A DNA stretch of 64,000 nucleotides. Origin: Strigops habroptila. Its lineage: Eukaryota; Chordata; Aves; Psittaciformes; Psittacidae. The notes under the pieces are model-generated. The model was not told the origin of the DNA and did not search any database. It worked only from the letters and a program-made list of their open reading frames with translations. Below, piece by piece: positions 27,801 through 38,000 of this stretch; the stretch's first letter is position 1, and every line of letters begins with the position of its first letter. The translations under genes and the position numbers were made by a program. The stretch is from positions 63,725,725-63,789,724 of the forward strand of contig NC_044282.2 of assembly GCF_004027225.2 (NCBI RefSeq), given 5' to 3'.

Positions 27801-28639
27801 CCGGAGGCCTGTCGTAACGGGAGCGACGAGGCATCCCAGTTGACACTTCCACTCTAACTCTGGAGCCACATATTATCCTGCAAGATATAGTATGTATAAA
27901 TCACGGGAACACTTGCCTCCCCTGCGCCTGTTACACACAAAATGGATACTGATGATGGGTGCAGGCTAAAACTGCAGCCAGAGCAGTCAAGGAGGTTTTA
28001 GGCATAAACATACTTTCCATCAAGGCCAAGCACAGCATCTTCAGCATCCCTCGGGTCTTCAAACTCCACGAAGGCAAACCCCGGCGGGTTCCTCGCGATC
28101 CACACGGTTCTCAGGGGCCCGTAGTAGCTGAAGGCTCTCTCCAGCTCGCCCTTGCCCGCGCCCGTGCCCAGGTTCCCCACGTACACCTTGGTCTCTGCGT
28201 GGATGGACGCCATGTCAGGCCCGCGCAGGGCTCCGCTCGCCTGCAGCGCGCAGGCGCGCCGCTGGACACGAGGCCGCGCGCGCGGCACGGCCGCTGCCGC
28301 CGCCCCTCCCCCCCCCCAACCGCCGCCTTGAAGCGCCGCCATCTTTGACACCGCCTCCATTTTGGTTCGCTCCCGCCGCTCCGCTCTCTCCCTTCCAGAC
28401 CGCCCTCACCGGGGCCCGCTCTCCGCCAGACCCGCGGCCACCACCCCACGGCAGCCCCCAGCGCCTCTCTCCTCGGCTCCGTCCGCTCTCGCAGCCGGCC
28501 GCCCGAAGCCAACGGCCACCTTCTCCCATCCCTCAAGCGGGGCGCGAACGACGCCGCTCCCCCCGTGGCAGCCCTCCACTCGCTCCACACTCCCCGCGGC
28601 TCCCTCTTCCCCCTTACCGTAACGCCCGTAGCGCGACAT
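21893..28639 (-). CDS. SRSF7-like: SRSF7-like SR splicing factor, inverted paralog
   Basis: SR-protein pre-mRNA splicing factor, nuclear by family. Nine coding exons: 28639-28618, 28194-28014, 27877-27701, 26752-26678, 26554-26453, 25957-25904, 23514-23470, 22813-22778, 21917-21893. The frame is unbroken and gives about 238 residues. It has an N-terminal RRM (RNP2 VYVGNL, RNP1 GFAFVEF), the CCHC zinc knuckle [14 protein letters not shown] that marks SRSF7 among SR proteins, then an RS domain. Exons 2 to 8 match canonical SRSF7 (34681-40024) in length exactly: 181, 177, 75, 102, 54, 45 and 36. Exon 1 is six bases shorter. Differences include L for R in [12 protein letters not shown] for KVICG, and several RS-domain changes. 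The last exon has TGA where the other copy has CAA, removing the terminal 11 residues. All introns have GT-AG ends, so this is neither a processed copy nor an obvious pseudogene. It occupies a position (DHX57-GEMIN6 interval) empty in human. Expression is unproven. Confidence 0.88.
24120..24375 (+). repeat. CR1 LINE 3' tail with a second partial tail
   Basis: Forward CR1 tail (GGGTTGGTACTGGATGAGC, CCCTTCCAACCCAAACCAG) followed at once by a second short copy (GGTTGGTACTAGATGAG, CCCTTCCAACCCAAACCATT). It sits inside the SRSF7-like intron 25903-23515. Confidence 0.85.
26931..27544 (-). promoter_or_regulatory. Intron 3 conserved element with candidate poison exon, SRSF7-like copy
   Basis: These 614 bases of intron 3 are identical, base for base, to 35698-36311 of canonical SRSF7 read on the other strand. 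A 3' splice site ACCTTTCAG precedes 27501. If spliced from exon 3, the frame reaches TGA at 27476-27474 after nine codons, so inclusion would truncate the protein and should trigger nonsense-mediated decay. Mammalian SRSF7 is known to carry a conserved poison-exon region in this intron; equating it with this block is inference. Confidence 0.7.
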
Positions 28640-28900
28640 CTTCCCGGCTGCAGGCTGAGCCCCGCGCACGACCCTTATGCAGAGCGAGCCTCCGCTGCGA
28701 CTGCGCGCCGCGCCCCGACTGCCGCTCGGGGGGACTGGGGGTGGGGGTTTGGTCGCTTGGTAACGCGGGGCGGAGCAGCCCCGCTCCTCGCCGCGGGGAG
28801 CTCTCGCGAGAATGACGGCGGCGGGCCTATGGCGGCAGGGCGGCTGCTGGTGCTGCTGAGGCGAGTAACCGTCAGGAGGCTCCTCGCTCCCGGGCAGGGA
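28210..28900. promoter_or_regulatory. CpG-island promoter of the SRSF7-like gene
   Basis: A very GC- and CpG-rich stretch surrounds exon 1 at 28639-28618 and covers much of intron 1. This is typical of a housekeeping promoter. It shows no obvious similarity to the canonical SRSF7 promoter near 34,650, so the two genes probably have different control. Many long frames here are artefacts of high GC. Confidence 0.7.
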
Positions 28901-30016
28901 GGTGTTAACATTCCGCATAACGAGGCATTCACAAGCTGTTCTTAAAGCTGCTGAGCAGAGTTTGGCCCACACTAGCTCTCACACCGAATACGTCCCAACG
29001 AGCCTTGGAATTCAGGCACTGGTCGATCCCCTCATACAGATAGGCAGTTGAAGCATTTGGGTTGGCATCTACCAACTTTTTCAGGGAGACAACACACAGA
29101 GCATACGTGCAGCTGGCTATTTTTAAGAAAAACCTGACCAATCTGAAGTAATTTAAAATAACCCAGAGCAGGAACGAGCATGGCATTTTATTCACAAGGA
29201 CTAGGCAGACTTTCAAAGAGGATTTGATCAAACTAACATGTTTTGGTGTGATCTCAAAATAAGACAGATCAATATATGAGATAAATGAGGGCTCTATATT
29301 AATAATGTCAGGAATAATCACAGAATGATTTTCGCACTGTGTGTTGCCATAAGATAAAACCAAAGCATTAGGAAACACAAACATTGAATTGCAGGGAATT
29401 CTCTTTCTAGGAAACAAAGGTCTTCCAATCACTGCTGCTCTAAAATAAAGATAGGTAGGAAATGTTTTTAAAACCTGCTATTTGCCTGCTATCTTTCCCT
29501 AATAATTTTAAAAACTTGGACCTACCTTATAATTCATGTTTTAAAATGGGAGAACAGTTGTGGGGAAAAAAAAACCCAAATAACCGAATAACAAAAACAG
29601 AACAATTTTTTCATCTGGTTTGTGAAGTCCAAATTCAGATAAACATGCCTACAACACTAGATAATTAAATTGATTTTAAAGGCAGAGTAAAACACAGTTT
29701 AAATTTATCATATATCATCTTCCACAATACAGTTACAAAAATAGCTACTCAACTGATATTACTGAGATAGTAAACTTACATCATCAGTTTAATACATTAT
29801 CATTACCTAACAGCTTACTTTTAGTAAAAAAACAGTGCAGAGAAAATGCTTTGTGGTTTTAATTTATACTGCTTGTTTTATCCTTAACATACAAAACTCA
29901 GACAAAAGTACCTAAACCCAGCATTTTTGCAAACAGCAAATATTTATACCCAGGACAGTTCCTAAAATAGGCCAGGCAGACCCATTCCTAAAGGCAACTG
30001 CTTTAAACAGCAGACA
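28901..30016. other. Spacer between the SRSF7-like promoter and GEMIN6
   Basis: AT-rich, with no recognised gene. It presumably includes the GEMIN6 3' UTR (reverse strand, below 30017). One reverse-strand frame of 167 codons (29432-28929) has no recognisable domain and is discussed under findings. Confidence 0.45.
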
Positions 30017-32156
30017 TCACTGGTTTTTCTCAAGATAGCCCTGTATCAAGCCTTGAACGCGAGACAGAATAATCTCATTGGAGCTGCTGCACTCTTCTGG
30101 GCCATATGGTGGGTCAATAGTCAATACCCCTGCCACGCATAGCGTCTTTCCTGATTCACCTTGCTCTGTTATGGGGATGTGGTTTGTTTCTAGCCAAGTC
30201 TTCAAGTTGTTCTTCCTCTTTTCGAGTTCTTCTGGGCTGTAGGCTTTGCTTTCTTCAGGTGCAAATATGCAGGAAAGCCGTTGCTCCATTTCATCGTCCC
30301 CCTCTTTCAGTATTTCTACCTCCTCGACAGCATGGCCCAAGACAACTGATATGGACACACTTTCATTCTCCGGGAATGTTGCGAGGACAATACTGCCAAG
30401 GAAAGGAGGATGTCACTGTATTTAACTGAAGACTGAGAAAAAACAGGCCAAGATTCTTGGAGATGAGTGCTCATTAGCATCAGCATAACCCAGGTATTTA
30501 GTCAGCATCGAGTACCCAGCATTCTTCGTGAAGAGCATGCTACTATACCTTTAAAATAATGAAAATGTGGGGCTTTGTATCTTCTGGCCTTGAATTTGAA
30601 ACTACTCTAGGTACGATCAAGCAGAACATTACTTTTACAAAACAAAGTGTACATTAAAATCAGGGCTGGGAATCTAAGTATTTCTGTGCAGCATTCCCAA
30701 CCTTGCTGAAGAACCTTGAAGTCTTCCAGCATTCAAAACCAATGATACCTTCATACATTCAGCACTTTGAATGCTGAAGGCAACGGCTACAGCTAACATC
30801 AGAACCTTTTAATGTCAAATTATTAATATTTAATTATTGATTGTTACTTTTTTAGTTTTACATGAGTGTTGCTAATTTCTTAACTGAAAAACATAGCTTG
30901 AGTATTACAATGGGAACACAGTCACAGCAGGTTCAGGCTCATGTAGCAGCCTGCTCTTTTCCCAAGGGCACTTATATCCCTAAAATAGAGGTAGGAAAGC
31001 AACTTGTTACATTTCTAGGGCCTCTTCCCCATATATCAACATAAAGAATCAGAAAACATTTTCTTCCTCTTGTGGGAAGAAACATTCCCGAATTTGATGC
31101 CAGCACTTTGCCAATCTACTGCTGCCACCATTATTAGAAGTAGTGACTTTTTGGGAAATGTGCAATGCCTTGATTTTAGCTTGAGCCATTCCCAGAATCA
31201 CTCACAGCTGCATGTACCTTTCCTGCTAAAACGATGAGCAACTCCAAGAGAAGACTGGAATATTGGAGCTACTCCAGAGTTGAAGCAACAACCAATTCTT
31301 CTGAAACACATCAGAAGCTGGATGTTTTTGTTTCTAGCCTCCATCTTGTGCTCACGTGAGACAAGCTCACAACCAAAAAGGTTTGAAAAAGCTCTGGCAG
31401 CAAGCAGACAAATTTCTGCCCATTCCCTGGTGCGTTCTGCTTTTCAAGTCCTGTTTTCAAGTTACTTATTTAAAATACTAGCAACCTGTGGTACCACTTT
31501 CTGTCCAACACCATGGCTGATTTTCCCTGCTTCCTCTCCAAAGCAGCCACTGCCCTGCCACGGCTGTTTGGCTGGAGGAGAGAGCAGGGCATCAACGTGA
31601 GAACTCTGGACAGAGGATGAGGATTTGAACACCTAAAGCATTAAAAATATTCCTGTACTCCTACGCTCTTGAAGCACAGGTTAGTATATTATTAAAAATA
31701 GTCCTAAACACATAGATATCATTTAAAGTACTAATCTCAGGTCCATAATAAAGTTAGCATAAATTCAGAGATTATCCATTCCCCAAGCTTTTCAATCCTT
31801 TGAATGAGATTACAGTGGTTTTAGGCAAACTGGCCTCATCAACTGGAATGGTGCTTTCTCTTAGGCCTTGCCAATTAAAAAGAGAAACAAAACCAACCAG
31901 CCAAAAACCAGAACACACAACCCCAACATGCAGGTTTTGCTCCACATAAGTTTGCTTCAGTCTTGGGATCTTTTCTTGAAAAATTTATTTTCTCTTTGCT
32001 TTACAGAAACAAAAGCTTTGGTACTTACCTGGCAGAAACTGGATCCACTGTTAAGACCCATCCTTCACATTCATGTTTCTCAATTACAGCGACTTTCACC
32101 AGTTTGTTCAAATACGTTTCCCACTCTAGAGGGCTTTTCTTCTGCCACTCATTCAT
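30017..32156 (-). CDS. GEMIN6: GEMIN6, SMN-complex subunit
   Basis: Gemin6 is an Sm-fold protein that pairs with Gemin7 in the SMN complex and helps load Sm proteins onto spliceosomal snRNAs. Two coding exons are visible, 32156-32029 and 30392-30017, joined AG|T across a GTAAGT donor and a TTGGCAG acceptor. They give 167 residues, the same length as the human protein. The start MNEWQKKSPLEW matches the conserved N-terminus. An Sm-like fold segment (GWVLTVDPVSA then IVLATF) is followed by the conserved C-terminal region with HIPITEQG, LCVAGVLTIDPPYGPE and SSSNEIILSRVQ. The exon acceptor at 32175/32174 lies just upstream of the ATG. A candidate non-coding first exon ends at a GTGAGC donor following 32920 in CpG-rich DNA. 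The gene is intact. It lies between two divergently oriented SRSF7 copies. Confidence 0.95.
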
Positions 32157-32499
32157 ATTTCCTACATCCAGAACCTAGAAAATTGAGCAATTAGCAGAAG
32201 CAATGAATCCTTTTGCTTTGCTTTTCACATCAGAACCAAGTTAGCCTCACAGTAAAAATCTTCCATTTGTCTTAAACCTAATTTGCTTTATTTTAAAAGC
32301 ATTCACACAAGTGATTTCAATATTGCTGCAGTTCTGCAATTTCCCATCCCGTTCACCTGTTTGTAAAGGCACACAGCAAAGCCTCAAAAATTATTGTTCT
32401 GCTAACGTAACACTTTCCCGTAGCATTAAATATTACATGTATTATTCTGCCCCCTTACAAAACCTCGGTTTCTCTGTCCCTTGAGGGCAAAATTTTACT

Positions 32500-33010
32500 G
32501 CCCTCACTCTGTGTACCTTGTGTCCACGCCCTTCCACTGCCTGTTATCCACCCGGATCCCGGCTCTATGCTCATCCCCTACGGTACAGCGAGCCCCAAGT
32601 GCTGTTCCGCTCCTTTCCCCGTACCAGCTGCACTACTGGTAATCAGAGCAAAGCCACCCCTGTTGCAGCTTGGGACCGCACAACCGTTTGTCTCTATCCC
32701 CGTATCCCTCCGGATATGGGCTGGGGAGAGACGGAGGGAGGACAAAGGGCCGGAGGAAGCTCCCTGCTTTGTTCCCCCCAGGCTCCTCAAAGCCTAAAGC
32801 GGGGCGGGTAGCGCAGGCAGCGAGCTGGGCACGGCAGGGAGAGCCGCCCGGCTCCACGGGGCAGGAGACAGGAGCGCACCGGGCCCCATCGCGACCCTGC
32901 AGCCCGGATCCCCGCTCACCGACTCGATTCCCGCCTCTGCCGAGGGTGCCTGGGAGCTGGGCCCGCCGCTTCCTGCTGCCGCTCAGCGCCCTCCCCCGAC
33001 ACCGTTTGGG
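32500..33010. promoter_or_regulatory. GEMIN6 promoter region and candidate untranslated exon 1
   Basis: GC- and CpG-rich DNA upstream of GEMIN6. A reverse-strand donor (G|GTGAGC, exon ending at 32920) would splice to the acceptor immediately before 32174. No transcript evidence is available. Confidence 0.5.
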
Positions 33011-33059
33011 TTGGGTTATTTTAAGCACGAAATTAGAGGCTTCTGAGGCGGGCAAATGC

Positions 33060-34270
33060 TCAGATCTGCGGTGTTTGAAAAATCAGGGTGTGCATATAAA
33101 TTATATATAAGTTGATACATATATGAGGCCAGATTGCGAAACAAGGAGGCGAGGCGTGCATCCACCCCGTGTGCTGCCTTATGCCTTGCTCCAATTCAGC
33201 TGCATTGGGCGATGCTGCTGCTAGAGCTGAGACCGCTCACTCCAGTATGCAAAACCACGGCCCCTTTAGGAAATCTGGGTACTTAAATAGGTATAGATGC
33301 GTGTTGTGTGTATCCACTCCATAAAAACATATTTGCTCCCTGGTTTTGAGTTGTCTTCACGAGTGCTCCTGTGCAGCCATGAAGGTGAGAAACTTGATTT
33401 CCCATCCCGAAACCTGGTGTTTTAACAATGAAGAGCTGGAAGAGCTTATGGATGAAGCAAACAAGCTGGCATCATTTCAGTAATTTAAGTTTAAGCGAGC
33501 ATGTGATGGTTTTGTGAGTGTAAGAGAAAAAATATCAAGGGTATAAAATAAGTCTCATTTTGCAGGCTTGGGGAGGCAATTTCCCTTTTTTTTTTTTTTA
33601 AAGTTTCAATTAAACTTCCACAGTGCTACATGGATTATTTAGGAATGGTCTATGCCTCTGTATTCAGCTACTGTTTTCTTTCAGAGTTATGATTTATTAC
33701 AAAGCAGGGATTAGCAAATCTAACTGTTTTCATTATAAGAGCAAGCAACACAATGGGAAGTCATAGGTTCCATTTGAAAGAAGAGCAGTGGAAAGATGGA
33801 GCATGGTTTGGGGTTTATGTATTTATAAGCATAACGTTTTAGGTTTACTTCCTAATCGGTCCCCTTCTGGATCACAGACTGGAGGGCAGTTTGTTCAAAG
33901 TCCCTTTTGAGCAAAATACTCCAAACATCTTTAAATCTTGCTGGTCTCAGTCCCTACTGATTATTCTTTCTTTTTCCCTCCATCGTTGCCAGTGTAGATC
34001 TTTAATTGTTCTCAACCACGAAGCCCCTAATTTTTTTATGCTGTCATCTAAGCCCTATCTTGCACAGATCACTATCGCAGGCAGTGACTACAGCTTTCAC
34101 ACCGTAAATTTAACCCTAAATCACAGCCGCAAAGCAGTGCAACTCTCACAACTCCAGTAACTGTACTAGTAGTGGAACCTGTGGCACAGATGAAGTTGTA
34201 AACACACAATTTCTGAGACAAAAGTCGCTTTTCTGCTGAGGAGCACTCCGCCGGCATTACTGCGCCGCTT
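33060..34270. other. GEMIN6-SRSF7 spacer
   Basis: AT-rich intergenic DNA. I found no coding frame, repeat consensus or RNA gene that I can support. Confidence 0.5.
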
Positions 34271-35050
34271 CCCCAGTCCTACAGCGCCCTTTCGGGAGGA
34301 CCGGCAAAGCCTAAACCGCTTCCCTCCGCCCGGGGGAAACGGTGCTTGTCAGTCGCTGCTGCGCCTCCGCCCCGCTTCCCGCCGCGATGCCGTTCGCTCA
34401 CTGCGGGGCCCCACCGGTGAGCGGGCGGCTCCCGTAGAGCCGCGGCGGGCGCAGGAGCCCACCCCGCACCGCCGGCCCGGGCACTCCCACTCAGCCGCCA
34501 TAGGCCGCACGGTCGCCATGGCAACGGCCTCCCCGCGAAGCCCGCCCTGCCGCCGCGCGCATGCGCGCCGCCTCGCGCCGCGGCTCCCGCGCCGCCTGAG
34601 GGGAGGAGGCAGAGGAGGGCAGGGGGCAGGCGCGTGCGGCGGCGCGTGCGCGCGGAGGGGTGGCTGGCGGAGCCGTTAGGATGTCGCGTTACGGCCGCTA
34701 TGGAGGTGGTGAGTACCCGCGGCGCGGCGAGGGGCGGGCGGGCGGCTGCGGCGAGGGCAGGGTCGTGGAGCTTTCGGAAGGGGCGATCGCCGCGGGGAGC
34801 CGGGCGGAGCGGCCGGTGACGGGGAAGGAAGGCGAGGCGGCCGTTGCTGTCGTTGTCGCCGCCGCCATTTTGCGTCAGCGGCCGTTGCGGGGGGGGGAGG
34901 GGGTTGTGCGCGCGTGCCGCCGCTCGTGGTGAAGGCGGGAGCGGGCCGCTCAAACAAGATGGCGGCGCCAGGCGTGAGGCGGAGCGGAGGCGCCGCTTCC
35001 CTGGGAGCCCGCTCCCGCGCCGGCGCTGACAGCCGCCTTGCTCCCGGCAG
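34271..35050. promoter_or_regulatory. CpG-island promoter of canonical SRSF7
   Basis: Dense CpG runs up to the ATG at 34681 and through intron 1 (34709-35050). The long frames on both strands here reflect base composition, not genes. Confidence 0.75.
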
Positions 35051-38000
35051 AGACCAAGGTGTACGTGGGGAACCTGGGCACGGGCGCGGGCAAGGGCGAG
35101 CTGGAGAGAGCCTTCAGCTACTACGGGCCCTTGAGAACCGTGTGGATCGCGAGGAACCCGCCGGGGTTTGCCTTCGTGGAGTTTGAAGACCCGAGGGATG
35201 CTGAAGATGCTGTCCGTGGACTTGATGGAAAGTACGTGTGCATGTCATATGTTTTCAGAAGCTACAGCCGGTTTTAAGACCAGGGTTTTCTCTCTGGTTC
35301 TTCTCCTTTTTGTAGTTCTGCCATAAACAGTAGCAATTAACTTAGAGGCATCATGGACCTGTTGCAGGGTGATTTGTGGCTCCAGAGTTAGAGTGGAAGT
35401 GTCAACTGGGATGCCTCGTCGCTCCCGTTACGACAGGCCTCCGGCCCGGCGCCCCTTTGACCCAAACGACAGATGCTATGAGTGTGGTGAGAAAGGCCAC
35501 TATGCTTATGATTGTCACCGCTATAGTCGCCGAAGAAGGAGCAGGTACGTGTGGGGCCGGAGTGGCTGGATTGCTTCACCAGATCACTTTTGTGTAGCTC
35601 TTGCTAGCCAAGAACAGAATGTTGCACCAGTTTTCTTTAAACTTTAACGCTAGAATAATTGTATAGGTGTATATTACAATTTGTTGCTATTTCTATCAAA
35701 TGTTACTATCTTAATAATCAACCTGGTCAAAACCTTTCAGGTTTCTTCGTTTGAGTCAGTCGCCTTGATTCAGAATGTCACGAGCCTTAAGATTTCATGC
35801 TGAGGCGCCTTGCAAATCCGACACTTAAGATCCTCCTAGACCTTGAGGTGATCAGCATAAGAGGCCAGATCCCCTCGAGCCATCTACACGTAGCTTCACC
35901 TTATTCTTTAAGGGCAGAAAATTTGAGACGGTGATCGCCGTAACAGTAAATTTGGCTTTCAATTGGGGCCCCCCTCCGGTTTAGAAAGAGGAACACCAGA
36001 TTGACCACATTCCCACCTAGAAAAATCTTCTTGCGTCAATCAAGCCTCACCCTGGCTCATTGGGCTGTCAGTTTGATCGTCGTTAGATTGAAGAGAACAC
36101 CTAGATGCAGCGATCGGCTATAGATACTTCTAGATCGTCTAGATCTGCTAGACCTTGGGCCAAAGAGGGTCGACCTGCAAACTTGCAAGGTTTATTTTAA
36201 ATACGCATTACAGTGTTTTCTATTCTAATGTAATTCTGCAATGTCATTCAGCTTTTAACATTTTTCTAGGTAGTAAAATGCTCAAGACGAGTAGGCCCAG
36301 AGATTTTTCCAACTGACAGATGCTAGTTCTTTAGTTGTCTGAAATAAGTTTTGACTTCAGCAGGGCCTCACGTGCACTGGTTGCTGCAGCTGTGTCCTGA
36401 TACCTTTTTTCTCTAACCTAAACCCAGGTCCCGGTCGAGATCCCGTTCACGGTCCCGAGGTCGAAGGTATTCTCGCTCACGCAGTCGGAGTCGTGGTAGG
36501 AGGTGTGTTTAAGTTTGTCTCTTATTCCTATTTGCTGCTTCTGCTTAGAAAAAGCTACACTTGTCTAACTTTTATCAACTTCTTTGCAGGTCCAGGTCAG
36601 CTTCCTATCGTAGATCCCGCTCTGTTTCTCCTCGTAGGTCTAGGTCTGTGTCTCTCCGCCGGTCCCGATCGGCATCCTTGAAGAGATCAAGGTAATTAGT
36701 GTTAATTTTTAATAGCTTATGTGCTTTGTTCTTGTTGTTTTTTTCCGCTTTAGTTAGGGGATTCACAGAGGTATTTTTGCAGACTGCAAAAGGTCTTGAC
36801 CTCTAGAAATCTGATTTTAGCATGCTTCAAAAAGTCTCTGATAATCCCAGTTGAATTTACAGGTGTGGTTGTACGATCAGTTTTGTGCACTTACCCAGCT
36901 GCATATCCCATACTGGATTTTGATGTCTAAAACATCTAATGATCGTGTAGATTGAGTTGACTTTGATTTTGTTTCAATTTTTCTTAATTTTTTATTTCAG
37001 GTCTAGATCAAGATCTAGATCTAGGTCCAGATCTGTTACATGGCCCCGAAGCAGGTAAGATCTCTTCTTTGACTGCGGGTGCTTAGTAGAAGTTGCTGAA
37101 AAGTTTGTTTAGGCTTTTTAACAGCTGTTAAGGTTTTTCAGAAAAAGCTGTGTTTTCTTTCCATTAATATCGGGTCTGTAGTTCTAAAAAGCGGTGCAGA
37201 AGGTTGTTCTTTCTCCTTTTATTGTTTTACATATTACTGATATCCAGGTCCCAGTAGTCATCGCAGAACTGTTTTCATCAGGTTGTATTAACTGCTAACA
37301 GAGCAAACAAATTTAGAATTAATCAGAAAAGGTTTTTCTTTTTTCTTTTTATAGCACAGAGGAGATTGTGGATTCTTCCCTTTATTAGTCAGAGGAATAG
37401 GGATGCCCTTCTGGTAGTGTATTAAAGCATTAATGCATATATTCAGGCAAGTCACAAAGGGCTTGTTAGTACTGAGTGTTATAGCTGCTTCCAGCTCTGT
37501 TGAATAACAAAAGTGTCAGCCTGCAGGAGCTGAATTAAATTGGAGAGAAAAACTTGTCAGAATTATTTTGTACCAACAAATGTGCCATAACATGGAATTT
37601 TAAAGGAACACAGTGTGTCATTTGTTGTCCTAAGTTGTAGTTTAATCCTTCCATAGTAAATGAATGCAGCTTCTGCTTTGTGCAACCTTGTCCAGGCAGT
37701 ATGGCTGATACAGATTGATGAGATGTCCGGGGCAAGATGTCATAGGAGAACAAGAGTAAATTGAAGTTCTGCTCTGAAGGAAATGGTGCTGCTCTTGCCT
37801 CAGCGCATTCCCAGGCCTGCTGTTCTGGTTTGATGGCTGCTCTTTGAAATAAACAACATAACCATAGCAACCAAACACAGGAAAATAAAAGGAAAGCTTT
37901 AGCTGAAGGGAGTAAGTGGAAAAGGCCATAGCTGAAGATGGGAGATTCAGTGCTGAAAGGTAGTGGTACTTTCTGAGAGTGGAACAGCAAGGAATGACAG

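Noticed and set aside
28111-28972. Many long frames on both strands at the SRSF7-like promoter
   Set aside because: A CpG island depletes stop codons in all frames; only exon 1 and exon 2 there fit a gene.
34279-34953. A 224-codon reverse-strand frame at the SRSF7 promoter
   Set aside because: Proline, arginine and alanine-rich translation of a CpG island, with no homology or structure.
35369-35647. SRSF7 exon 3 read through into intron 3 as a separate small gene
   Set aside because: The frame continues past a clear GTACGT donor; the read-through is identical in both copies only because the intron is conserved.
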